Assembly (NCBI RefSeq): GCF_030814715.1
Contig: NZ_JAUSVO010000001.1
Coordinates: 868,001-932,000, forward strand
Direction: 5' to 3'
Source of the DNA: Kaistia dalseonensis
GTDB taxonomy: Bacteria; Pseudomonadota; Alphaproteobacteria; Rhizobiales; Kaistiaceae
DNA: 64,000 nt
Shown here piece by piece: positions 37,623 through 45,989 of this stretch (position 1 is the stretch's first letter; every line of letters begins with the position of its first letter). The notes beneath the pieces were generated by a model that saw nothing but the letters and a program-made list of their open reading frames with translations, was not told where the DNA came from and ran no database searches. The translations under genes and the position numbers were made by a program.

Positions 37623-39161
37623 CTATCCGGCGGCTCGCCAGAGGTCGGCGAGACGCCTCGGCTCGGCAGCAGCCGGCTGCTGAGCCTCCAGCACGCGGGC
37701 GCTCGGGAAGCAGGCGATGGCCTCGGTGCCTTCGCCGAGCGTCGACTTGAGCTCGAACGTTCCGCCGTGCAAGCGCATCATGGCCTGCACGATCGGCAGG
37801 CCGAGGCCGGTTCCTTGCTCGGCGCTCTTGATCGCGATTGCGCCCTGACCGAACGCGGACAGCACGATCGGTATCTCTTCCTCGGCAATGCCGGGTCCGT
37901 TATCGCGGATCGAGACATATTGGCCGCCGCCTGCGGTCCATCCCGCCGTGACGGCGATCTCGCCGCCGGCGGGCGTGAACTTGATCGCGTTCGATAGCAG
38001 GTTCAGGACGACCTGCCGGATCGCCCGTTCATCGGCCCATAGGCGGGGCAGGCCGGGCTCGAAATTCTGCGTGATCCTGAGCCCTTTGTTCCGCGCTGCG
38101 AGGCGCACCAGATTTTCGCAGTCTTCGATCAGTTCGACCAGCGCGATCGGTTCTTCATGGAGCTGGTAGCGGCCGGCTTCCACGCGGGAGAGGTCGAGGA
38201 TCTCGTTGATCAGCTTCAGGAGATGCTCGCCGCTTGCGTGGATGTCGCTCGCATAGCCGCGATAGGTGGCGTTTGGCATTGGCCCGAGCACCTCGTTCTT
38301 CATCACCTCGGAAAAGCCGAGTATGGCGTTGAGCGGGGTGCGTAGCTCATGGCTGATCGTGGCGAGGAAGCGCGACTTGGCGAGGTTTGCCTCCTCGGCG
38401 CGACGGCGCGATTCGTCAGAAACGGATTTCGCCGTCATCAGGTCGGCGATGAGCTGATCCTTCTCCGCGCGGAACCTCAGCATGCCGAGCGTTGCCTCGT
38501 AGAGCCGTTGCGACAGGACCAGGAACACGATCTCGCTGCCGATCGAGAGAAAGCTCAGCGCGAGATAGATCATGTCCTGCCGGACGGCAAAGAGCACCAC
38601 CATGGTCAATGCGATCGGGGCGGTCGCAAGGAAAGAGGCGAGCGGCAGGCTCGACGCCAGCAGCGTGCCGACGGCGAGAAGCGTCAGCATGGTGGCGAAT
38701 TGAAAGATCTCTATCCCGCTGCCCTGGGCGGCTGCGGTTGCGAGCAGCAGCGCGATCCAGACCAGTCCGTTGACGAATTCGAGCGCGGTGAAGACGCCCT
38801 GCCAAGCGGCGACGTCGACACGGTTGGCTGGCGTATTGGCCAATCGCCGGCAGATGATCGCGGTGCCAAACTGCGCGACGAGCGCCGTAGCTGCCCACCC
38901 AGCCATGACGGGCCGTGGCAGCCAGGCCGATCCGACGAGGCCGACCAGCAGCACCAGGAAGGGCAGGGCATAGGCCGCAGCCAGGCGTGTTGCCGCAAAG
39001 TGGCGCAGCAGTTCAAGGTCGAAGCCCGCAGCCGGATCGCTCGCCATGCGGCGTCGTTCGTGCTGTTCCCGCGCCGTGCGTGCGACCGCGCGGCGGCGCT
39101 CGGCACGATCGCTGCTCATCACGCTCGTCTCGCTTTCGTCGCGCGCCGGCTCCGGCTGCAT
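37623..39161 (-). CDS. Membrane-bound sensor histidine kinase
   Basis: About 512 residues: a basic N-terminus, about six hydrophobic segments (roughly residues 55-215), a short coiled coil, a HisKA domain with phospho-acceptor His271 in SHELRTPLNAILGFSE, and a HATPase domain with NLLSNAIKFTP, RDNGPGIAEEEI and GTGLGLPIV. The HisKA resembles PleC/DivJ/PdhS-type kinases of alphaproteobacteria. No sensory PAS domain is seen and no response regulator gene lies beside it. The start is uncertain: ATG at 39170 or 39119 are possible; 39161 has an AGGA nearby. Confidence 0.85.
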   Translation of the reverse strand: MQPEPARDESETSVMSSDRAERRRAVARTAREQHERRRMASDPAAGFDLELLRHFAATRLAAAYALPFLVLLVGLVGSAWLPRPVMAGWAATALVAQFGTAIICRRLANTPANRVDVAAWQGVFTALEFVNGLVWIALLLATAAAQGSGIEIFQFATMLTLLAVGTLLASSLPLASFLATAPIALTMVVLFAVRQDMIYLALSFLSIGSEIVFLVLSQRLYEATLGMLRFRAEKDQLIADLMTAKSVSDESRRRAEEANLAKSRFLATISHELRTPLNAILGFSEVMKNEVLGPMPNATYRGYASDIHASGEHLLKLINEILDLSRVEAGRYQLHEEPIALVELIEDCENLVRLAARNKGLRITQNFEPGLPRLWADERAIRQVVLNLLSNAIKFTPAGGEIAVTAGWTAGGGQYVSIRDNGPGIAEEEIPIVLSAFGQGAIAIKSAEQGTGLGLPIVQAMMRLHGGTFELKSTLGEGTEAIACFPSARVLEAQQPAAAEPRRLADLWRAAG

Positions 39162-39302
39162 GCGGCTCATCCTGGGGGCAGGGCAATCCGCAGCGACACT
39201 AGTCGATGAACCTTTAAGAACCGGTTTGGAAGCGAGAAGGTCAGATCTCGGTCCCATTGATATGCGCGGATTGACAGCGCGCGGCGATTTCGGCACATGT
39301 CA

Positions 39303-39317
39303 TAGAATATTATTCTG
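39303..39317. promoter_or_regulatory. Lrp-consensus site
   Basis: TAGAATATTATTCTG fits every position of the E. coli Lrp consensus YAGHAWATTWTDCTR. It lies 76 bases before the start of the Lrp/AsnC-family gene and in the divergent region shared with the histidine kinase, so autoregulation is likely. Binding is inferred. Confidence 0.6.
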
Positions 39318-39392
39318 AATTGGCTCGAGTGATCTCGGCGTTTCAGGAACGTGATACTCTCTAGTGCCCGAAATCGGGCAGGGACTTGCGCC

Positions 39393-39881
39393 ATGATCGA
39401 CAGGCTCGACCGAAAAATCCTCCAGATCCTGCAGGAGGACGCAACTATTCCCGTCGCCGAGATCGGCCGGCGAGTCGGGCTTTCGACGACGCCGTGCTGG
39501 CGGCGGATCCAGAAGCTGGAGGAAGACGGCGTCATTCAGCGTCGCGTGGCCGTGCTGGATCCGAAAAAGGTCAACGCCAAGGTGACCGTCTTCGTCTCGA
39601 TCACGACGAGCCAGCATAATGAGGAATGGCTGAAGCGGTTCGCCGAAGTCATTCGCGACATGCCGGAGGTTGTCGAATTCTATCGCATGAGCGGTCAGGT
39701 CGATTACCTCCTGCGCGTGGTGGTCCCCGATATCGAGGCCTATGACAGCTTCTACAAGCGGCTGATTGCGCGGATCGACATTGCCGATGTTTCGTCGGCC
39801 TTCGCGATGGAGCAGATCAAATATGCGACGGCGCTTCCGCTGAACTATGTCGTGCTCGAGAAGGACAAAGGCACGGTCTAG
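39393..39881 (+). CDS. Lrp/AsnC family transcriptional regulator
   Basis: A 162-residue regulator: an N-terminal winged helix (LDRKILQILQEDATIPVAEIGRRVGLSTTPCWRRIQKLEEDGVI) and a C-terminal RAM ligand domain with MPEVVEFYRMSGQVDYLLRVVVPD. Members respond to amino acids. An Lrp consensus site stands upstream. The regulated amino acid cannot be named. It reads away from the histidine kinase and towards the truncated globin, which has its own upstream site. Confidence 0.92.
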   Translation: MIDRLDRKILQILQEDATIPVAEIGRRVGLSTTPCWRRIQKLEEDGVIQRRVAVLDPKKVNAKVTVFVSITTSQHNEEWLKRFAEVIRDMPEVVEFYRMSGQVDYLLRVVVPDIEAYDSFYKRLIARIDIADVSSAFAMEQIKYATALPLNYVVLEKDKGTV

Positions 39882-39911
39882 CGATTGGCTGGTCGAGGTC
39901 GGCGAGACGCC

Positions 39912-39925
39912 GTGATCTGGATCAA
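39912..39925. promoter_or_regulatory. FNR/FixK-like box before the truncated globin
   Basis: GTGAT-CTGG-ATCAA matches nine of ten consensus bases of TTGAT-N4-ATCAA. It lies about 60 bases before the globin gene start. Regulation by an FNR, FixK or NO-responsive relative is inferred. Confidence 0.45.
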
Positions 39926-39986
39926 TGACAGCCTCTGGCTGCCATGATCCGTCGGCTTGTCGTGCCTTTGCGGAGAGTTGGTGGTC

Positions 39987-40451
39987 ATGGAGCGGGATCT
40001 GAAAGTGCGTTCGAGCACGGTGTCATCGGATGATCGGGCCGGGACGGCGTCGATCGATGAGACGGGCATTCGCAAGCTGGTCTATGGCTTCTATGACAGT
40101 GTCCGTGGCGATCCGCTGATCGGGCCGGTGTTCGAGCGTGAGATCGAAGCCGATCAATGGCCGGTGCACCTGGCCAAGATGTGCGATTTCTGGTCGTCGG
40201 TGCTTCTGCGCACGAGGCGCTATTCGGGCCGGCCGATGGCGCCCCATCTCAGGATGGAAGGCCTCAGCGACGCGCATTTCGAGCGTTGGCTGACGCTGTT
40301 CCAGGCGACGGCGCATCGCGTTTTCGACGAGGAGGGGGCTGCGGTGGTCATGGCCTTCGCCGAGCGGATCGCACAGAATTTTCGCCTGTCGCGCGCGCTG
40401 CACCGGGGCGAGGACACGACCCGGATGAAGCCACTGCGCGTCGGCGTCTAG
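39987..40451 (+). CDS. Group III truncated hemoglobin
   Basis: A 154-residue globin of the trHbIII type. After a variable N-terminus come IRKLVYGFYDSVRGDPLIGPVFE, WPVHLAKMCDFWSSVLL and GLSDAHFERWLTLFQ, where the His is the probable proximal haem ligand. Such globins are linked to microaerobic or NO-related metabolism. An FNR/FixK-like box lies about 60 bases upstream. Start 39987 follows GGTGG closely, with a GGAGAG further off. Confidence 0.9.
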   Translation: MERDLKVRSSTVSSDDRAGTASIDETGIRKLVYGFYDSVRGDPLIGPVFEREIEADQWPVHLAKMCDFWSSVLLRTRRYSGRPMAPHLRMEGLSDAHFERWLTLFQATAHRVFDEEGAAVVMAFAERIAQNFRLSRALHRGEDTTRMKPLRVGV

Positions 40452-40458
40452 CTCAGGC

Positions 40459-41145
40459 TCAGGCCGAGCGCATGTGGCGCGTCAGCCTGTGCTCGATCTT
40501 GTCCCAGAGACGGCGGATGATCTCGACCATGGCGAGATAGAGAACCGCGGCCCAGAGATAGACCTGAAAATCGAACGAGCGGGAATAGGCGAGGCGGGTT
40601 ACGCCCATCAGGTCGAACACGGTCACGATCGCCGCCACCGAAGAGCCCTTGATCATCAGGATCAGCTCATTGCCGAGAGGACGGAGCGCGATCAGGAAGG
40701 CCTGTGGCAGCACGATCTTGCGGAATACCTGTCGGTCCGAGAGGCCGAGCGACATCGCCGCCTCGCTCTGGCCGCGCGGGACCGCCAGGATAGCGCCGCG
40801 CAGGATCTCTGCCTGATAGGCGGCCGTGTTGAGCGAGAAGGTCAGCACGCAGCAGAAGAAGGCATCCTTGAACAGCCACCAGAGCCCGATCGCTTGAAGT
40901 TCGGGGCGGAACTGCCCCGCGCCGTAATAGACGAGAAAGGTCTGCGCCAGCAGCGGCGTTCCGCGGAAGAAGTAGACGTAGCCGAAGCAGAAGCGCCGGA
41001 TCCAGCCGCGCTTGCTCATGCGTCCGAGCGCGAGCGGAACGGAGAGCAGAGCCCCGATCGCGACGGAAATTACGACCAGCTGCAGCGTCACAGCGAGGCC
41101 GCTCAGCATACGGGGGCCATAATTGGCCAAGAGGTCCCAGTTCAT
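40459..41145 (-). CDS. Polar amino acid ABC transporter permease (HisM type)
   Basis: A 228-residue inner-membrane subunit with about five membrane segments. The EAA-type loop GQSEAAMSLGLSDRQVFRKIVLPQAFLIALRPLGNELI and the FFRGTPLLAQTFLVYYG region identify the HisM/OccM family. Its start overlaps the stop codon of the second permease gene by four bases. Together with the upstream permease and the binding protein gene it forms an importer operon for a basic or opine-like amino acid. The ATPase gene is absent. Confidence 0.9.
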   Translation of the reverse strand: MNWDLLANYGPRMLSGLAVTLQLVVISVAIGALLSVPLALGRMSKRGWIRRFCFGYVYFFRGTPLLAQTFLVYYGAGQFRPELQAIGLWWLFKDAFFCCVLTFSLNTAAYQAEILRGAILAVPRGQSEAAMSLGLSDRQVFRKIVLPQAFLIALRPLGNELILMIKGSSVAAIVTVFDLMGVTRLAYSRSFDFQVYLWAAVLYLAMVEIIRRLWDKIEHRLTRHMRSA

Positions 41146-41858
41146 GCTGTCTTCCTCAGGCCGCGATTGGACCATCGCTCGATCGCGCCGATGCCGAATG
41201 ACGAAATGATCGACATGGCGAGGTAGATCAGGCAGGCGATGCCGAAGAAGAAGAACGGTTCCTTGGTGACGCGGACAGCGATCCCGGTCATCCGCAGGAG
41301 ATCATCGAGGGCGATGACCGAAACGAGCGAAGTATCCTTGAGCAGGATGAGCCAGAGATTGGCGAGGCCCGGCAAGGCGAGTCGGACGAGCTGCGGGATG
41401 ATGACGAGACGGAGCGTGGCTGCCGGACGCAGTCCCAGCGCATAGGCCGCTTCGTATTGGCCGCGCGTGATGTTCCTGAACGCGCCGAGAAAGACCTCGG
41501 AAGCATAGGCAGAGAAGACGAGGCCGAGCGCAATCATGCCGGCGACGAAGCCGCTGACCTCGATCGCGGTGGTGCCGTCGGAGAGCAGGCCGGCGATCCG
41601 CTGCAGCAGGATCTGTCCGCCGAAATAGACGATGAAGATCGTCAACAGCTCCGGCAGCCCGCGGAAGACCGTGGTGAAAATATTGCCGAACGTCTGGGCG
41701 AAACGGTTCTCCGACCGCTTGGCGAGCGCGACGACGAAGCCGACCGCCAAGCCGAAGGGCAGCGTGGCGATCGCCAGGCGGATCGTCAGCCATGTGCCCG
41801 CGAGGAGCTCATCACCCCACCCGTCGGGTCCGAAACTCAGCAGCCTCAGAAGGTCCAA
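41142..41858 (-). CDS. Polar amino acid ABC transporter permease (HisQ type)
   Basis: A 238-residue membrane subunit with the motif GQYEAAYALGLRPAATLRLVIIPQLVRLALPGLANLWLILLKDTSLVSVI and FRGLPELLTIFIVYFGG, typical of HisQ/OccQ. It heads the permease pair, and translation is coupled to the following HisM-type gene. It lies about 100 bases after the binding-protein gene. HisQ-HisM heterodimers form the pore of histidine, arginine and opine importers. Confidence 0.9.
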   Translation of the reverse strand: MDLLRLLSFGPDGWGDELLAGTWLTIRLAIATLPFGLAVGFVVALAKRSENRFAQTFGNIFTTVFRGLPELLTIFIVYFGGQILLQRIAGLLSDGTTAIEVSGFVAGMIALGLVFSAYASEVFLGAFRNITRGQYEAAYALGLRPAATLRLVIIPQLVRLALPGLANLWLILLKDTSLVSVIALDDLLRMTGIAVRVTKEPFFFFGIACLIYLAMSIISSFGIGAIERWSNRGLRKTA

Positions 41859-41957
41859 GCCTTACGTCCCTGTGCGCGCGCCTCACGATGGGCCTTGAGT
41901 TCGCCCCGATCCATTATCGGGAGCCGGGGCGAACCGAGGCCTGGCAACGCGACCGCC

Positions 41958-42725
41958 TCAATCCTTCCAGATCGAGAAGTCGAAGTATTTGGCGTTGAGC
42001 TTCGCATAGGTGCCGTCGGCCTTGATCTCCTCGATGGCCTTGGAGATCTGATCGCGCAGATCGGTATCGTCCTTGCGGACGGCCGCGCCCACGCCGCCGC
42101 CGAGCGGCACGTCGGCGCCGACCTCTTCGCAGCAGGAACCGTCCTTGGTCTTGAGCCAGTCCGTACCGACGACCTTGTCGACCAGCAGCGCATCAATGCG
42201 GCCGGAGATCAGGTCGAGATTGACCTCGTCCTGGGTTGGATAAAGCTTGACGTCGAAGTCCTTGTAATTGCTCTCCAGATATCCCGACTGGATGGTGGAG
42301 GACTGTGCGCCCAGTGTCTTTCCCTTGAGGCCGGCAGGGGAGTTATCCGTGATCCCGGAGCCCTTGACGGCGAAGAAGGCCGACGGGGTGTTGTAGTAGG
42401 CCCGCGAGAAATCGACGACCTTCTTGCGCTCGTCGGTGATCGACATGGACGCGAAGATCGCGTCGAACTTGCCGGCCTGCAGCGCCGGGATGATGCCGTC
42501 CCAATCCTGTGCGACGAAGGTGCACTCCGCCTTCAGCTTCTCGCACACCGCCTTGGCGATATCGATGTCGAAGCCCTGCAGTTGCTGGTTGGAGTCTATG
42601 AAGTTGAAGGGCGGATAGGCGCCTTCAGTTCCGATGCGGATCGTCTTCCAGTCTTTCGCTTCCGCGCCCAAAGTCGCGGCCAAGATCGCCGCTGCTGCGA
42701 GCGCAATCCGTGTGGCAAAACGCAT
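41958..42725 (-). CDS. Polar amino acid ABC transporter substrate-binding protein
   Basis: A 255-residue periplasmic protein with a signal peptide (ALAAAAILAATLGAEA) and the family-3 solute-binding pattern: IRIGTEGAYPPFNFID, GFDIDIAKAVCEKLK, AQDWDGIIPALQAGKFDAIFASMSITDERK and a closing GTYAKLNAKYFDFSIW. The Cys-Cys in DGSCCEEVG near residue 200 is like histidine/lysine-arginine-ornithine binding proteins. It is the first gene of the importer operon reading leftwards. Confidence 0.92.
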   Translation of the reverse strand: MRFATRIALAAAAILAATLGAEAKDWKTIRIGTEGAYPPFNFIDSNQQLQGFDIDIAKAVCEKLKAECTFVAQDWDGIIPALQAGKFDAIFASMSITDERKKVVDFSRAYYNTPSAFFAVKGSGITDNSPAGLKGKTLGAQSSTIQSGYLESNYKDFDVKLYPTQDEVNLDLISGRIDALLVDKVVGTDWLKTKDGSCCEEVGADVPLGGGVGAAVRKDDTDLRDQISKAIEEIKADGTYAKLNAKYFDFSIWKD

Positions 42726-42869
42726 GCTGACTAACCCTCTGGTGTCTCTTTCGCCTGCCCAGCCCGGACCGGCGCCCCATTGCTAGCATCACGACAGTGG
42801 CTCGCACAATGCAAGCCGCAGTCGTTGTGTGTGAAATTTGCTAACTGATTGGGCGTGGCGCGAAAAGCG

Positions 42870-43484
42870 TCAGGATCGGTTCTTGTCCGCAGCGCGCATT
42901 TCCGCTTCGGCGAGTTGGTCTGGCGAGTTGACGTTGAAGAAGGGATCGAAGTCCGGCGCGTCGGTGGCGAATTGCACCACGGTGAAACCCTGCGCCGAGA
43001 GAAATCCACGCACGCCCTGGCTCTTTGCCGTTTGTCGCCATTCGGCCAGCCGATCGGCGAGGGTCAGCGGCCAGAGGCCGACGACGGGATGATCACGATC
43101 GCCCGAGGCGGCGATGGCGATCATGGGAAGGCCGCCACGGGCCATGTCGAGCGCGCGAACGAGGTCCTCCGGAATGAAGGGCGTATCGATCGGGACGGTC
43201 GCAATGAAGGCCGGGCGCGTCGGCAGGGTCTCGGCCCAGCGCATGCCGGCGAGCAGGCCTGCCAAGGGGCCGGTATCGGGCCGGTCGTCGGCAAGTATGG
43301 GAAGGCCGAATTTGGCGAAGCGGCTCGGATCGCCATTGGCATTGATGGCAAGCGGCCCGACTTGTGGCGCGAACCGGCGCACGATGTGATCGACCATGGT
43401 GGCGCCGGCAAGGGGGGCAAAGGCCTTTTCATGCCCCATCCTGCGTGACGTTCCTCCGGCGAGAACGAGGCCTGCGATCGTCAT
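42870..43484 (-). CDS. mobA: Molybdenum cofactor guanylyltransferase
   Basis: A 204-residue nucleotidyltransferase that adds GMP to molybdopterin to make the MGD cofactor. The N-terminal loop LAGGTSRRMGHEKAF, the metal region VPIDTPFIPEDLV and HPVVGLWPL are typical of MobA. The start overlaps the benE stop codon (ATGA), so it is translationally coupled to a benzoate-type transporter, which is not an obvious functional partner. Other cofactor genes are not in the window. Confidence 0.92.
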   Translation of the reverse strand: MTIAGLVLAGGTSRRMGHEKAFAPLAGATMVDHIVRRFAPQVGPLAINANGDPSRFAKFGLPILADDRPDTGPLAGLLAGMRWAETLPTRPAFIATVPIDTPFIPEDLVRALDMARGGLPMIAIAASGDRDHPVVGLWPLTLADRLAEWRQTAKSQGVRGFLSAQGFTVVQFATDAPDFDPFFNVNSPDQLAEAEMRAADKNRS

Positions 43485-44683
43485 CGGCTCCAGCGTCTGT
43501 TGAGGAGCATGAATGCCCCGCCTGCAATGAGCCCCCAGAATGCCGCGCCAATCCCCAGAAAGGAAAGCCCTGATGCTGCAGTGACGAAGGTAACCATCGC
43601 CGCATCCCGCTCTGCGGGAACAGAAACGGCGCCGGCGAGTGCACCGCCGAAGGCGCCGAAGAGCGCCAGACCGGTCGCAGCCTGGATCAGCACGGGCGGC
43701 GCCACGCTGACGAGGGCGGCGGCGAGTGTCGCGCCAAGCCCGAGAAAGAGATAGGCGACGCCAGACGCCATCGACGCGATCCAGCGCCGTCCCGGATGGG
43801 GATGCGCGTCCGGCCCGGCGCAGAGCGCGGCCGTGATCGCTGCGAGATTGATCGTGTGTCCGCCGAAGGGCGCCGCCAGGATCGAGGCGATGCCGGTTCC
43901 GACGAAGACCGGACGGATTGGCGGTTCATAGCCGTTGATCTTCATCACGGCGATGCCCGGCAGGTTCTGCGAGGCCATCGTGACGATGAAGAGCGGGATG
44001 CCGAGCGAGATCAGGCCGGACAGCGTGAACTGCGGCGAGACGAATGTGATCTCCGGCGTGACGCGGCCGAGCGTCCAGCCGCCTTCGGGCAGCGTCCAGA
44101 CGATGAGCGCAACGGCGGTCGCAACCGCGGCCGGCACGGCCCAGATGCGCTTGATCCGCCCGACGAACGCCCAGACGAGCACGACCGGAATGGCGAGCGC
44201 CGGTTCCGCGCCAACGGCCTTGGCTGGCGCAAGGCAGAGGCTGAGCAGGATGCCTGCGAGCATGGCACTGGCGAGCACGGAGGGTATCGACGATACGAGG
44301 CGCCCGAACGGCTTGATCAGGCCCGCCGCGACGATCAGCAGCCCCGCGATGATGAAGGCGCCAATAGCTGCGGGATACCCGCCATGGATGATGCCCGTCG
44401 CGGCAAAAAGGACCGAGCCGGGCGTCGACCAGGCGATGCTGATCGGGATCCGGTAGCGCCAGCTGAGCAGGATCGAGAGCAGGCCCTGCGCCAGACAGAT
44501 GGCGAGCAGGCCCGATGCCGCCTGGGCCTGCGTCGCGCCGACTGCCACAAAACCCTGCAGGACGATGGTGAAGACACCCGCGAAACCGACGAAGGCCGCG
44601 ATGATTCCGGCGAGGATCGGCTGGAGAATGCCGCTGCGGGAGAGGCCGTCCGTGTCGTCGAAGGCTTGTGTCTGCATGTTCAT
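43481..44683 (-). CDS. benE: BenE family benzoate/proton symporter
   Basis: A 400-residue membrane protein with about twelve hydrophobic segments. Landmarks are FTIVLQGFVAVGAT, RIPISIAWSTPGSVLFAATG, IVTMASQNLPGIAVMKINGYEPP, ASILAAPFGGHTINLAAITAALCAG and a glycine-rich C-terminus: the BenE pattern. No benzoate-degrading genes are nearby. Start 44683 is one option; the ATG two codons later is the other. A VanR-type palindrome lies about 42 bases upstream, shared with the divergent GntR gene, so aromatic-acid induction is plausible. Confidence 0.9.
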   Translation of the reverse strand: MNMQTQAFDDTDGLSRSGILQPILAGIIAAFVGFAGVFTIVLQGFVAVGATQAQAASGLLAICLAQGLLSILLSWRYRIPISIAWSTPGSVLFAATGIIHGGYPAAIGAFIIAGLLIVAAGLIKPFGRLVSSIPSVLASAMLAGILLSLCLAPAKAVGAEPALAIPVVLVWAFVGRIKRIWAVPAAVATAVALIVWTLPEGGWTLGRVTPEITFVSPQFTLSGLISLGIPLFIVTMASQNLPGIAVMKINGYEPPIRPVFVGTGIASILAAPFGGHTINLAAITAALCAGPDAHPHPGRRWIASMASGVAYLFLGLGATLAAALVSVAPPVLIQAATGLALFGAFGGALAGAVSVPAERDAAMVTFVTAASGLSFLGIGAAFWGLIAGGAFMLLNRRWSR

Positions 44684-44724
44684 GGCGGAAGGCTCGGCGA
44701 TTGAAATCCAAGCCGGAATTGTTA

Positions 44725-44738
44725 GATTGGATCCAATC
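44725..44738. promoter_or_regulatory. VanR-type operator between benE and the GntR gene
   Basis: GATTGGATCCAATC is a perfect 14-base palindrome and contains ATTGGATCCAAT, the operator known for the Caulobacter vanillate repressor VanR, a GntR/FadR-family protein. It lies between the divergent benE and gntR starts. Identity of the core is direct; binding by the neighbouring regulator is inferred. Confidence 0.65.
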
Positions 44739-44768
44739 GACAGGCAATAGCCGGGCTGAGGGAACACC

Positions 44769-45452
44769 ATGACCGAGACGCTGGCGGCGATCATTTCCTC
44801 GAGCGGGCCGCGCTACAGGACGGCAACCGAATATGTCGAGGCAACGCTGAAGCGCGCGATCCTGGACGGCACGCTGGCGCCCGGGACGCCCCTGCGCCAG
44901 GAAGATCTCGCTGCGACGTTCAAGGTGAGTCGCATGCCGATCCGAGAAGCGCTACGGCAGCTCGAGGCGCAGGCCCTCGTCGACTTCGAGCCTCATCGAG
45001 GCGCTGTCGTCGTCCAGATCACGCTTCAGGATGCGATGGACAATTATGCGATTCGTGGGGCGTTGGAGCCCCAGGCGCTCCGCCTGTCGATGCCGCATCT
45101 CACGGATGAGGACTTTTCCATAGCCGACGAAATTCTGTCCGAGATCGACCAGGAGAGTGATCCGGGGCGCATGGGGGAACTCAATCGACGGTTCCACATG
45201 ACCCTCTATGCGCAGGCGGGCCTGCCTCGGTTGATAGCGCTGACCGAACAACATCTGGCGACAGCCGATCGCTATCTCCGGTTTCACCTGGCCGCGGTCG
45301 GGGACATGGGCCAGGATGAGCATCGGGCATTGCTCGCTGCCTGCCGCGGACATGACGAGGCGAAGGCGCTAGCCGTGCTGGCGACGCATCACGGGCGCGC
45401 CGCAGCGGCGCTGCAGGCGTTCTTTCGCGGTCGCTCCGATACCTCCCTGTGA
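44769..45452 (+). CDS. GntR/FadR family transcriptional regulator (FCD domain)
   Basis: A 227-residue regulator with an N-terminal winged helix (LKRAILDGTLAPGTPLRQEDLAATFKVSRMPIREALRQLEAQALV) and a C-terminal FCD ligand domain with metal-site-like histidines (ELNRRFHMTLY, DEHRALLAACRGHDEAKALAVLATHHGRAAAAL). It faces benE across a VanR-type palindrome. It probably represses benE and itself until an aromatic or other carboxylic acid binds. Whether the inducer is benzoate or vanillate is unknown. Confidence 0.9.
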   Translation: MTETLAAIISSSGPRYRTATEYVEATLKRAILDGTLAPGTPLRQEDLAATFKVSRMPIREALRQLEAQALVDFEPHRGAVVVQITLQDAMDNYAIRGALEPQALRLSMPHLTDEDFSIADEILSEIDQESDPGRMGELNRRFHMTLYAQAGLPRLIALTEQHLATADRYLRFHLAAVGDMGQDEHRALLAACRGHDEAKALAVLATHHGRAAAALQAFFRGRSDTSL

Positions 45453-45554
45453 ACGAGGTCACAGCGGCGCAGGAACCAAATCGCGGATGAACGATTGTTT
45501 TCGTGAGGCTGCACGGCAAGTGGCACTGTGGGCCTCTTTGGAGGATTGTGCATC

Positions 45555-45815
45555 ATGTCAAAGATCATCATGGCGGCCCTCGCCGCGTGCGCGATGATCC
45601 CATTGGCTGCATTGCCGGCTAATGCGGTCACGAAGTCCCAGGCGCAGACGATCTGCGTCAACGCCGCTGCCGCGAAGTACAGCGAGCTGCGCGGCAATGT
45701 TCAGGTCCGCGAGACGCGGGCGCGGAAGTCCGGCATGGAAGTCCGCATGCAGATCAAGGGGCAGGAGATGAACTGCCTGCTGACCAGCAGTGGCAAGGTC
45801 AAGTACATCAACTGA
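45555..45815 (+). CDS. Small exported protein of unknown function
   Basis: An 86-residue protein: a signal peptide (IIMAALAACAMIPLAALPANA) and a mature part with two cysteines (TICVNAAAAKYSELRGN and EMNCLLTSSGKVKYI), perhaps disulphide-bonded. The start at 45555 has GGAGGA about ten bases upstream; an in-frame ATG nine codons earlier lacks one. Similar short secreted proteins occur in Hyphomicrobiales but I know no function. A terminator hairpin follows. Confidence 0.75.
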   Translation: MSKIIMAALAACAMIPLAALPANAVTKSQAQTICVNAAAAKYSELRGNVQVRETRARKSGMEVRMQIKGQEMNCLLTSSGKVKYIN

Positions 45816-45854
45816 CGCTCAAGACGGATCGCGACCGATCGCGGTTTGTGCGAG

Positions 45855-45881
45855 GAGGCGGCGCGTATTGCCGCCTCTCTT
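45855..45881 (+). terminator. Terminator hairpin after the small exported protein gene
   Basis: GAGGCGGC and GCCGCCTC form an eight-base stem over a seven-base loop, followed by TCTT. It lies 40 bases after the stop codon at 45815. Confidence 0.6.
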
Positions 45882-45952
45882 GCATGGCTGCGTTCGTGAG
45901 CCGGTTACGGTTCTGGCGACCGGTCTCTCGACCATCTGACCAGCGAATTCTG

Positions 45953-45983
45953 GAGCAAGGCCGGCGCGATGCCGGCCTTGCTC
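45953..45983 (-). terminator. Strong hairpin at the end of the ABC exporter gene
   Basis: A 13-base perfect stem, GAGCAAGGCCGGC with GCCGGCCTTGCTC, over a GCGAT loop. It lies seven bases past the exporter stop codon and could also terminate rightward transcripts. No long T-run on either side. Confidence 0.6.
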
Positions 45984-45989
45984 ATTGTT

